From NCBI GenBank assembly GCA_903835865.1, contig CAILON010000195.1, positions 1 through 5,832 on the forward strand: a stretch of 5,832 bases of DNA, read 5' to 3'. Below are positions 1 through 5,455 of the stretch, piece after piece. The translations under genes and the position numbers were made by a program. The DNA comes from an uncultured beta proteobacterium (GTDB taxonomy: Bacteria > Pseudomonadota > Gammaproteobacteria > Burkholderiales > Burkholderiaceae). The stretch's first letter is position 1. Each line of letters opens with the position of its first letter. Under the pieces are notes generated by a model. The model ran no database searches, was not told where the DNA came from, and worked only from the letters and a program-made list of their open reading frames with translations.

Positions 1-60
1 GGATAGAGTACTTGGCTACGAACCAAGGGGTCGTGGGTTCAATTCCTGCCAGCCGCACCA
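1..60 (+). tRNA. tRNA-Arg (anticodon ACG), 5' end cut by window edge
   Basis: This is the 3' part of a tRNA, beginning in the D loop at the conserved GG. The anticodon arm is a 5-bp stem (11-15 with 23-27) around the loop CTACGAA, so the anticodon at 18-20 is ACG, which reads arginine CGN codons once A34 is converted to inosine by TadA. A short variable region (28-32) is followed by the T stem (33-37 with 45-49), the T loop TTCAATT (38-44), the acceptor 3' strand (50-56), discriminator A57 and an encoded CCA (58-60). The order and much of the sequence resemble E. coli tRNA-Arg(ACG). The T stem has two adjacent G-T wobble pairs. The missing 5' acceptor strand should be complementary to 50-56. 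Confidence 0.95.
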
Positions 61-69
61 ACCTATATT

Positions 70-97
70 GGGCCTAGTTTCTAACTAGGCCCTTTTT
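70..97 (+). terminator. Rho-independent terminator of the tRNA-Arg transcript
   Basis: A perfect 10-bp inverted repeat, GGGCCTAGTT (70-79) and AACTAGGCCC (83-92), encloses a 3-base loop (TCT) and runs straight into five T residues (93-97). This is a textbook intrinsic terminator, 9 bases after the tRNA CCA end. It should stop tRNA transcription and separate it from the lipid-transport genes downstream, which therefore need their own promoter. Confidence 0.93.
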
Positions 98-112
98 CAC
101 TTTTGGACGTTT

Positions 113-141
113 TTAAAGGTTTTTGGTAGATCCCTTATAGT
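113..141 (+). promoter_or_regulatory. Candidate promoter of the lipid-transport operon
   Basis: The 50 bases between the terminator and the first gene contain TATAGT at 136-141, a 5-of-6 match to the sigma70 -10 box. A poor -35 match, TTAAAG at 113-118, lies 17 bases upstream; another hexamer, TTGGAC at 103-108, is better but too far away (27 bases). The -10 is strong and the -35 weak. Transcription would start about 6-8 bases after 141, which is at or next to the ATG at 148. The stretch is rich in T runs, and no clear operator is visible. A promoter is expected here because of the preceding terminator, but this exact assignment is inference. Confidence 0.4.
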
Positions 142-147
142 TTGAAT

Positions 148-1320
148 ATGGACATTTCTCAACCCGCCTCTTCAGAACCAAGCAAGCCAGTAGCGGTTTG
201 GTCTAGCATTGATGACGCCAATGCCAAAGTGCTTCTCAGTGGCAATATCGATATCTATACCTTAGGTGGCGTTTGGGGCCAGATTCGTGAATCCCAAAAA
301 ACATGGTTAGGGCAAAATGCCCATCAATCGAAGACGCTGACATTTGATGCCTCTCAAGTAGATTCTTTAGGCGGCGCTGGAATTGCTTTCTTAATTGATT
401 TAGAAGAAGCCCAAGAAAAATCCGGTGGCATATTTTCTTTGGTTGGGCTTGACGAACGCTATCAGCCCTTGCGAAAAGAATTTAACCCCATCTCCAATTT
501 ATTTCCTCCGCCAGCAATTAAGCCCCAGAGGAGTTTTATTGTCAGTACGGGCATGGCTACTCAAAATCTGCTTGATGATGCCAAGGGTTTAATCACCTTC
601 ACTGGCCATCTTGCTGCAGACTTATTTTGGTCACTCATGAACCCACGCCAAGTTCGTTGGGGTGACTTTGTCAATGCAGCTGTAGAGGCCGGAATTGCTG
701 CATTGCCAATTGTTGGATTAGTTTCTTTTTTGATTGGTGTTATTTTGTCCTTTCAGGCCGCAATTGGCATGCAACAATTCGGAGCCACTTCTTTTGTTGG
801 TCCTTTGGCTGCGCTAGGCATTGTTCGAGAAATGGGACCCTTAATTACCGCTATTCTGCTTGCTGGAAGATCCTCCGCTGCATTTGCTGCAGAGATCGGC
901 ACCATGACCGTGAATAGCGAAGTTGATGCATTAGTGACTGGTGGATTGAGCCCCATACGATTTTTAGTTGTACCACGTGTCCTCGCTGGTATTTTGGTAA
1001 TGCCTATTCTGACTTTATATGCAGACATCGTCAGTATTCTGGCATCCATGTTTACGATGTTGGCCTATGGCATTCCGTTTATTAATTTCTATAACGGCAT
1101 GATTGCAGCAGTAGATTTGGAAGATATTGCATCTGGCCTTGTAAAGGCAACTCTATTTGGTGTCGTAGTCTCGGCTGTTGGTTGCTTACGCGGTATGCAG
1201 ACTGGAACCGGTGCTGCAGCAGTAGGTATCTCTGCCACCCGCGCAGTGGTTAGCAGTATCGTCATGATTGTGCTGGTCGATGGCATCTTTGCGGTAATTT
1301 CTTATAAGACGGGCTTCTGA
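148..1320 (+). CDS. mlaE: MlaE-family lipid ABC transporter permease with N-terminal STAS domain
   Basis: Inner-membrane permease subunit of an MCE-type ABC transporter that moves phospholipids or related lipids between the inner membrane and the periplasm, partnered with the MlaF-like ATPase and the MCE protein encoded next. The 390 residues from ATG 148 comprise an STAS-like domain (about 25-115) and an MlaE permease domain (about 150-388) with several hydrophobic segments. The permease carries the conserved family stretch from about 224 to 261 (REMGPLITA, then AGRSSAAFAAEIGTM) and a typical C-terminal GCLRGMQTGTGA segment near 345-356. E. coli MlaE is only about 260 residues and has no STAS part; there the STAS protein MlaB is separate, so this is an MlaB-MlaE-like fusion. 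ATG 148 is preferred over TTG 142, which lies 6 bases upstream. Neither has a clear Shine-Dalgarno. The stop shares its A with the next start (TGATG). Confidence 0.93.
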   Translation: MDISQPASSEPSKPVAVWSSIDDANAKVLLSGNIDIYTLGGVWGQIRESQKTWLGQNAHQSKTLTFDASQVDSLGGAGIAFLIDLEEAQEKSGGIFSLVGLDERYQPLRKEFNPISNLFPPPAIKPQRSFIVSTGMATQNLLDDAKGLITFTGHLAADLFWSLMNPRQVRWGDFVNAAVEAGIAALPIVGLVSFLIGVILSFQAAIGMQQFGATSFVGPLAALGIVREMGPLITAILLAGRSSAAFAAEIGTMTVNSEVDALVTGGLSPIRFLVVPRVLAGILVMPILTLYADIVSILASMFTMLAYGIPFINFYNGMIAAVDLEDIASGLVKATLFGVVVSAVGCLRGMQTGTGAAAVGISATRAVVSSIVMIVLVDGIFAVISYKTGF

Positions 1321-2096
1321 TGGCTAGCAATATTCCAGCCACCTTCGCTGTTGACGTCCAAAATCTTACGGTTGGATATGGTTCCAATGTCTTGATGAAG
1401 GACCTTAATTTCACTGTAAACAATGGCGAAATCTTTGTGATTCTGGGTGGTTCAGGTTGTGGAAAATCTAGTCTTCTGAAGAATTTGTTTGGACTATATC
1501 AGCCGCTTTCTGGGGATGTTTTGATTGAAGGTCAAAACATTACTACCGCCGTAGGGGCACAGCGCCAACAAATTATGGCTAGCTTTGGCGTAATGTATCA
1601 GCAAGGCGCTTTATTTGGTTCCATGAACTTGCTAGATAACGTGACCTTATTTATGCAGGAATACACCCAGTTGACTCAAGGTGAGATGGATCTGTTAGCG
1701 CGCTGTAAGCTCGATTTGGTTGGCTTGCTGCCATACGAGTCTTATATGCCTAGCGAGATTAGCGGAGGTATGCAAAAGCGCGCTGCCATTGCCAGAGCCA
1801 TGGCTTTAGACCCAATGATTTTATTTTTAGATGAGCCTTCAGCAGGTCTTGATCCCATCACGTCCGCTGATTTAGATAGCACCATCTTGGATCTATCAAA
1901 GAACCTGGGAATTACCTTTGTGATCGTCTCTCATGAGTTGGCAAGCATTTATGCCATCGCCGATAAAGTCATTATGTTAGATAAGGCCGCCCAAGGAATC
2001 ATTGCCGAGGGCGATCCTAAAGTTTTAAGAGATACCAGCACTGATCCACGAGTCCACCAATTCTTTAATCGCATTATGAGTAAGGATGCAGCATGA
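1320..2096 (+). CDS. mlaF: MlaF-family ABC transporter ATP-binding protein
   Basis: Cytoplasmic ATPase that powers the MlaE permease. All ABC motifs are visible in its 258 residues: Walker A GGSGCGKS (43-50), Q-loop Gln94 followed by the family-typical QGALFGS, signature SGGMQKR (148-154), Walker B ILFLDE ending at Asp171-Glu172, D-loop SAGLD (174-178) and switch His205 in the segment VSHELASIYAIADK. The SGGM signature and the VSHE segment are characteristic of the MlaF/Ttg2A branch. Length is normal (E. coli MlaF is about 269). The start overlaps the mlaE stop by one base (TGATG), and only a weak G-rich site (GGG at 1311-1313) precedes it, so translation is probably coupled to mlaE. The catalytic residues are intact, so it should be an active ATPase. 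Confidence 0.96.
   Translation: MASNIPATFAVDVQNLTVGYGSNVLMKDLNFTVNNGEIFVILGGSGCGKSSLLKNLFGLYQPLSGDVLIEGQNITTAVGAQRQQIMASFGVMYQQGALFGSMNLLDNVTLFMQEYTQLTQGEMDLLARCKLDLVGLLPYESYMPSEISGGMQKRAAIARAMALDPMILFLDEPSAGLDPITSADLDSTILDLSKNLGITFVIVSHELASIYAIADKVIMLDKAAQGIIAEGDPKVLRDTSTDPRVHQFFNRIMSKDAA
2081..2086 (+). promoter_or_regulatory. Ribosome binding site for the mlaD-like gene
   Basis: TAAGGA lies inside the end of the mlaF gene, 6 bases before the ATG at 2093. It supports that start, which overlaps the mlaF stop in an ATGA arrangement. Confidence 0.7.
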
Positions 2097-3025
2097 GCAA
2101 TAACTCTAATCCCAATTATTTCCGTCTTGGTGTCTTTGTACTCGCCGCAATTGGAGTGCTAGTCGCTGTTATTTTGATATTTGGTTCCGGAAAATTCTTT
2201 AAGAAATCGTTTTATCTGGAAACTTATATTAAGCAATCGGTTACTGGCCTAGATTCTGGGGCTGCCGTGCGCTTTAGGGGGGTGAAGATTGGTCAGGTAA
2301 CCACCATAGGCCTTTCTGGAGACTCTTACGAGAAGAAATTGCCTTTTGATCAACGGAAACAGTATGTAGTCGTTCGCATGAAAATCTTTGGCGAGGAACT
2401 TACCGAAGATCAGCTCTCCCATTTTGTGAAAGAGAATTTACGTGCTCGCGTAAAGTCGATGGGTATTACTGGGGTGAACTATATTGAATTTGATTTTGTT
2501 TCGAGCGCAGCGGAACACCCTCCATTGCCGTATAACTGGGAACCTGAATACCCAGTTCTTCCATCAATGCCCAATCAGGCAGATGAAATTATTTCTGGTA
2601 TCCAAAAATTCATTGAATCAGCTAATCAAATGAATATTGACAATACCCAAAAGAAATTAGATGAAGTATTGGTGAGCTTGAATAAGATGATGGTTGGCGA
2701 TGGCAAGGGTAATGAAGGTTTTATTCGCTCGGTTAAAGATCTTAATGTATTACTAAACCGTATGGCGCACGTAACCGACAAAGATCAGTTGGATATTTTG
2801 ATGCGCGAGCTAGTCGGTGCCATGACTTCTTTACGACAAACTGTTACTAGTATTCAGGGGGATACTGCTTCAACCATAGAAAATCTCAAGCAAACCAGTG
2901 AAAATCTCAATGAACTTAGTCGTATCGCCAGTCAGTCTCCTGCCAGTCTGATTTGGGGTGAGCCACCTCCGAAGATCGTGTTGCCCATGAATGGCACACA
3001 AAGCTCATCAGGAGCTCAAAAATGA
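2093..3025 (+). CDS. mlaD: MCE-domain (MlaD-family) lipid-transport protein
   Basis: Periplasmic lipid-binding subunit anchored in the inner membrane. MCE proteins form hexameric rings with a hydrophobic pore. Visible in order: a short cytoplasmic N-terminus, one membrane segment (about 12-30), one MCE domain (about 39-137) with the conserved TGLDSGAAVRFRGVKIGQV stretch at 51-69 and ARVKSMGITGVNYIEF at 118-133, then a long polar, mostly helical region (about 163-280) with coiled-coil character, and a Pro-rich tail containing SPASLIWGEPPP (282-293). At 310 residues it is far longer than E. coli MlaD (about 183). The extra C-terminal helix recalls the helical needle of PqiB and could extend the conduit across the periplasm, which is inference. 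It overlaps both neighbours by 4 bases (ATGA at each end). The symbol is given by family; the protein is MlaD-like rather than a strict E. coli orthologue. Confidence 0.92.
   Translation: MSNNSNPNYFRLGVFVLAAIGVLVAVILIFGSGKFFKKSFYLETYIKQSVTGLDSGAAVRFRGVKIGQVTTIGLSGDSYEKKLPFDQRKQYVVVRMKIFGEELTEDQLSHFVKENLRARVKSMGITGVNYIEFDFVSSAAEHPPLPYNWEPEYPVLPSMPNQADEIISGIQKFIESANQMNIDNTQKKLDEVLVSLNKMMVGDGKGNEGFIRSVKDLNVLLNRMAHVTDKDQLDILMRELVGAMTSLRQTVTSIQGDTASTIENLKQTSENLNELSRIASQSPASLIWGEPPPKIVLPMNGTQSSSGAQK
2879..2920 (+). repeat. Tandem 21-bp imperfect repeat encoding duplicated heptads
   Basis: Two consecutive 21-base units (2879-2899 and 2900-2920) share a perfect 11-base start, GAAAATCTCAA, and end in AGT. 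They encode ENLKQTS and ENLNELS, residues 263-269 and 270-276 of the MCE protein. The period equals one coiled-coil heptad, with Leu at matching positions. This fits local duplication in the helical C-terminal region, though selection on heptad composition could also produce it. Confidence 0.6.
3002..3016 (+). promoter_or_regulatory. Ribosome binding site of the lipoprotein gene within a small hairpin
   Basis: AGGAG (3010-3014) is a good Shine-Dalgarno, 7 bases before the ATG at 3022. It lies partly in the 3' arm of a 5-bp inverted repeat, AGCTC (3002-3006) and GAGCT (3012-3016), with a 5-base loop. Folding would partly hide the site until ribosomes finishing the upstream gene open it, in keeping with the overlapping ATGA. 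The binding site is clear, but the hairpin is short and its effect is inference. Confidence 0.5.
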
Positions 3026-3648
3026 AGAACTACATTCTTGTAGCATTAACACTGTTGATCTTAGCCTCCTGCTCTTTACCAACGCGCGCTCCTATAACAC
3101 CGAGCTCTTGGTTGGTTGCGCCTGAGCGTACAGGAACTCCTTATAAGCCGAGAACGGACTACTGGCTCAAGATGGGTTCAGTTTCGGTGGCAGCCCCGTT
3201 TGATGGCAGGTCATTGGTCTATCGCCTAGGTGATCAGCGTTACGAAAAAGATTTTTACAATGTTTACACCGTGATCCCAGCGGAGATGTTTGCTAATGCT
3301 CAGCGTCAATGGCTTAACCAGGCGAATATTTTCTCTGCTACGTTGGGGCAAAGTAATAGCTTTTTCCCTTTCTACACCTTGCAAGCTTCCGTAGATGAGT
3401 TTTATGGAGACTATCGAGTCAGGCCAGAAGCTGTGGTGTCAGTTGAATTCTTTTTGGCAGTCAGTAATGCTGGTGTAACCAATCCCATTATTGGTGCAAA
3501 TCGTTATTCCAGGCGAATTGCGCTCAAAGACAATACTCCGGAGGCGCTAGTTTTAGGTCAACAGCAAGCGCTTGCAGAAATCTTTAAAGAGTACGAAGCA
3601 CAACTTTATAAATACGCCGGCAATTTACCAAAACCAATGGGAAAGTAA
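3022..3648 (+). CDS. ABC-type transport auxiliary lipoprotein (PqiC-like, DUF330/ABC_trans_aux)
   Basis: Predicted outer-membrane lipoprotein forming the far end of the lipid-transport system. The 208-residue product has a lipoprotein signal peptide with a lipobox LASC (14-17), so Cys17 would be lipidated. Ser at the +2 position gives no inner-membrane retention signal and so favours the outer membrane. The mature part looks like the ABC_trans_aux family to which PqiC belongs: [16 protein letters not shown] (56-71), an aromatic and acidic stretch through [13 protein letters not shown] (78-90), and a C-terminal helix rich in Ala, Gln and Glu (about 173-199). The family is normally found last in MCE operons, as here. 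In PqiABC the lipoprotein caps the MCE needle at the outer membrane; the same role here is inferred from position and family. The family call rests on recalled motifs, not on a search. Confidence 0.88.
   Translation: MKNYILVALTLLILASCSLPTRAPITPSSWLVAPERTGTPYKPRTDYWLKMGSVSVAAPFDGRSLVYRLGDQRYEKDFYNVYTVIPAEMFANAQRQWLNQANIFSATLGQSNSFFPFYTLQASVDEFYGDYRVRPEAVVSVEFFLAVSNAGVTNPIIGANRYSRRIALKDNTPEALVLGQQQALAEIFKEYEAQLYKYAGNLPKPMGK
3639..3645 (+). promoter_or_regulatory. Ribosome binding site deciding the Bug-protein start
   Basis: GGGAAAG ends 7 bases before ATG 3653 and lies within the last codons of the lipoprotein gene. It is a modest Shine-Dalgarno but supports ATG 3653 over the upstream in-frame ATG at 3572, which would put 27 polar residues in front of an otherwise normal signal peptide. 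Confidence 0.55.
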
Positions 3649-3652
3649 ACTT

Positions 3653-4648
3653 ATGAAAGTATTTTCACGTCGCGTCATCATCGTTAGCGCAGTTCAGTCA
3701 ATTCTGATAGGCCTTGGTTTTGTTTTGAGTGGGGTTGCATCAGCTCAGTCATTTCCTACTAAGACTATTCGCCTAGTAGTTCCGTTTGCGCCGGGTGGTA
3801 GCACAGACATTATTGCCCGAGCAGTTGCCGATGCTTTAGGTCGTCAGCTAGGTCAAGCCGTGATTGTTGAGAATAAAGCAGGCGGCGGTGGCTCTATTGG
3901 CGCATTAGAGGTGATGAGAGCGCCCAAGGATGGTTACACCATTGGTATGGCAACGGTTTCAACTACCGCAGCCAATCCCGCAATCAATCCCAAGATTGGC
4001 TACGACCCCATTACCGATTTCACAGCGATTACCAATATTGCTGCAACTCCTAACGTGATTGCAGTAAATCCCTCATTTCCTGCAAAAGATTTCAAAACAT
4101 TCATCACCGTCTTAAAAGAGAATCCTGGTAAGTATTCTTATTCAAGTTCAGGGACTGGTGGCATTGGCCACTTGCAAACAGAGTTGTTTAAGAGTCTTGC
4201 CGGTGTATTTATTGTGCATATACCTTATCGTGGCGCTGGTCCAGCTTTGGCTGATACGGTGGGTGGTCAAGTGTCGATGATTTTTGATAACTTGCCATCA
4301 TCTCTGCCATTTATCAAAGATGGCAAGTTGGTGCCGATTGTTGTAGCTGCCCCTAAGCGTTTGGCACAACTACCCAATGTGCCTACATTTGCTGAAGTGG
4401 GTTTGGCACCAGTCAATCGAATGGCTTATTACGGGATCTTGGGGCCTGCAGGCATGCCTAAAGATATCGTCGATAAGTACTATGCCGCTATTCAGAAAGT
4501 AACTGCTGATCCTGCGGTTAAAAAACGGATTGAGGAAACGGGTTCTATTATTAATGTGAATGGGCCAGAAGCTTTTGCAAAAGAAATTAAAGCTGAGTAC
4601 ACGGTATATAAGGAAGTGGTAGCAAAACAAAAATTACAATTAGATTAA
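3653..4648 (+). CDS. Bug-family (TctC-like) periplasmic solute-binding protein
   Basis: Extracytoplasmic binding protein of the tripartite tricarboxylate transporter family, which typically binds carboxylates, amino acids or aromatic acids in the periplasm. From ATG 3653 it is 331 residues, the usual Bug length. The signal peptide has a twin-arginine-like FSRRVII (4-10), a hydrophobic core, and a likely cleavage site after ASA (29-31). The mature protein begins with the hallmark [15 protein letters not shown] (38-52), followed by [12 protein letters not shown] (73-84), a [16 protein letters not shown] loop (about 163-174), [10 protein letters not shown] (190-199) and FDNLPSS (211-217). These cover both ligand-contacting loops of the family and look intact. 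The ligand cannot be read from the sequence. No tctA or tctB membrane gene is visible, so it is an orphan here. It sits 4 bases after the lipoprotein gene and is probably cotranscribed with it. Confidence 0.93.
   Translation: MKVFSRRVIIVSAVQSILIGLGFVLSGVASAQSFPTKTIRLVVPFAPGGSTDIIARAVADALGRQLGQAVIVENKAGGGGSIGALEVMRAPKDGYTIGMATVSTTAANPAINPKIGYDPITDFTAITNIAATPNVIAVNPSFPAKDFKTFITVLKENPGKYSYSSSGTGGIGHLQTELFKSLAGVFIVHIPYRGAGPALADTVGGQVSMIFDNLPSSLPFIKDGKLVPIVVAAPKRLAQLPNVPTFAEVGLAPVNRMAYYGILGPAGMPKDIVDKYYAAIQKVTADPAVKKRIEETGSIINVNGPEAFAKEIKAEYTVYKEVVAKQKLQLD
4281..4329 (+). repeat. Two interleaved inverted repeats inside the Bug-protein gene
   Basis: The first pair is TTTGATAA (4283-4290) with TTATCAAA (4311-4318). 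It is a perfect 8-bp match that extends by a T-G and a T-A pair to 4281 and 4320. The second is AACTTGCCATC (4289-4299) with GATGGCAAGTT (4319-4329), a perfect 11-bp match. The arms alternate (A, B, A', B'), so the two stems compete or form a pseudoknot-like fold. The segment codes for ordinary family residues around DNLPSSLPF and KDGKLVPI (212-229). No function is known and chance is possible. Confidence 0.6.
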
Positions 4649-4660
4649 AAACAAAATTTT

Positions 4661-4666
4661 GGGGGA
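4661..4666 (+). promoter_or_regulatory. Ribosome binding site of the SDR gene
   Basis: GGGGGA lies in the 21-base gap after the Bug gene, only 3 bases before ATG 4670. It is purine-rich and the only candidate, though the spacing is shorter than ideal. It gives this gene its own initiation signal instead of stop-start overlap. Confidence 0.6.
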
Positions 4667-4669
4667 CAT

Positions 4670-5455
4670 ATGGATTTAGGAATTAAAGGTAAGGTTGCCT
4701 TAGTCATGGCATCTAGCCGAGGCTTAGGACAGGCCATGGCGGTTTCATTGGCTAAAGAGGGTGTAAAGGTAGCTGTTACTGGTCGCAGTCCTGAGGGTCT
4801 GCAAAAGTCAGTTGAATTGATTGAGGCCGCAGGGGGAGTTGCTTTGGCCTTGAACTGGGACCTCTCTGATCACACAGTGATTGATGGCTTGATTTCTAGA
4901 GTTGAAAAAGAACTTGGCCCCATTGATATCTTGATCAACAATACCGGTGGACCACCACCTACACCTGCTGCAGGACAAGATCCCGCTTTATGGCTCAAGA
5001 GCTTTAACGATATGGTGCTTTCATTAATTGCGATTACTGACCGCGTCTTGCCAGGCATGCGTCAACGCAAGTGGGGTCGCATTATCACTAGCACTACTTC
5101 GGGCGCCATTGCACCAATTAAAAATTTAGCTATCTCCAATACGCTCAGAGCAGCATTATTAGCATGGTCTAAAACCTTATCAGCTGAAGTGGCTGCTGAA
5201 GGCATTACTGTCAATATCATCATGCCAGGTCGAATTGCCACTGATCGTCTACGTCAGTTAGATGAAGCCCGCTCAAAGCGTGAATCTATTAGCTATGATG
5301 AAGTGGTAAAAGCCAGTTTGCGTCAAATTCCGATGGGGCGCTACGGAGATCCAAAAGAATATGGTGATACTGCGGCATTTTTAGCCAGTCAGAATGCATC
5401 CTTTATTACTGGCACAGTCATGCGTGTAGATGGCGGTCAGACCCAAGCGGTTTGA
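4670..5455 (+). CDS. Atypical short-chain dehydrogenase/reductase (SDR)-family protein
   Basis: A 261-residue Rossmann-fold protein of normal SDR length. The first glycine motif is present in altered form: MASSRGLG (13-20) in place of TGxxxGxG. Arg39 after the second strand hints at NADP(H) preference. The NNAG motif appears as NNTGG (90-94), followed by a Pro run. Near the C-terminus PGRIATD (186-192) and the usual SDR ending ITGTVMRVDGG (246-256) are present. At the catalytic YxxxK position the aligned residues are Ser156 and Arg160 (SNTLR), so the general acid Tyr and the Lys are both absent. This matches the known BKR-like SDR subgroup that lacks the full tetrad, so it is probably a normal member of that subgroup and not a damaged gene. 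Substrate and activity are unknown. It is often labelled 3-oxoacyl-ACP reductase by similarity, which I would not assume. Its stop overlaps the next start by 4 bases. Confidence 0.9.
   Translation: MDLGIKGKVALVMASSRGLGQAMAVSLAKEGVKVAVTGRSPEGLQKSVELIEAAGGVALALNWDLSDHTVIDGLISRVEKELGPIDILINNTGGPPPTPAAGQDPALWLKSFNDMVLSLIAITDRVLPGMRQRKWGRIITSTTSGAIAPIKNLAISNTLRAALLAWSKTLSAEVAAEGITVNIIMPGRIATDRLRQLDEARSKRESISYDEVVKASLRQIPMGRYGDPKEYGDTAAFLASQNASFITGTVMRVDGGQTQAV

Noticed and set aside
1..97. tRNA-Arg 3' end as an integration site of a genomic island
   Set aside because: The tRNA is followed directly by its terminator and a conserved housekeeping-type operon. There is no integrase, no repeated tRNA end and no compositional break in the window.
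142..147. TTG at 142 as the start of the STAS-MlaE gene
   Set aside because: It adds only two residues before an ATG, overlaps the bases just after the likely -10 box, and has no ribosome binding site.
753..1286. Minus-strand open frames opposite the MlaE gene
   Set aside because: They lack recognisable domains and plausible start signals, and are antisense shadows of a strongly conserved coding region.
3572..3652. In-frame ATG at 3572 as the start of the Bug protein
   Set aside because: It would overlap the lipoprotein gene by 77 bases and place 27 polar residues before a normal signal peptide. ATG 3653 has a binding site and gives the usual family length.
4635..4640. TACAAT as a -10 box for a separate SDR promoter
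   Set aside because: It matches 5 of 6 positions, but no reasonable -35 lies 16-18 bases upstream, and the region is simply AT-rich. An internal promoter cannot be excluded.
4649..4669. AAAATTTT in the gap after the Bug gene as a terminator or operator
   Set aside because: It is an 8-base AT palindrome without a GC stem. Such sequences are common in AT-rich gaps.
4370..5058. Minus-strand open frames opposite the Bug and SDR genes
   Set aside because: Their composition shows no family pattern, and both lie within well-supported plus-strand genes.
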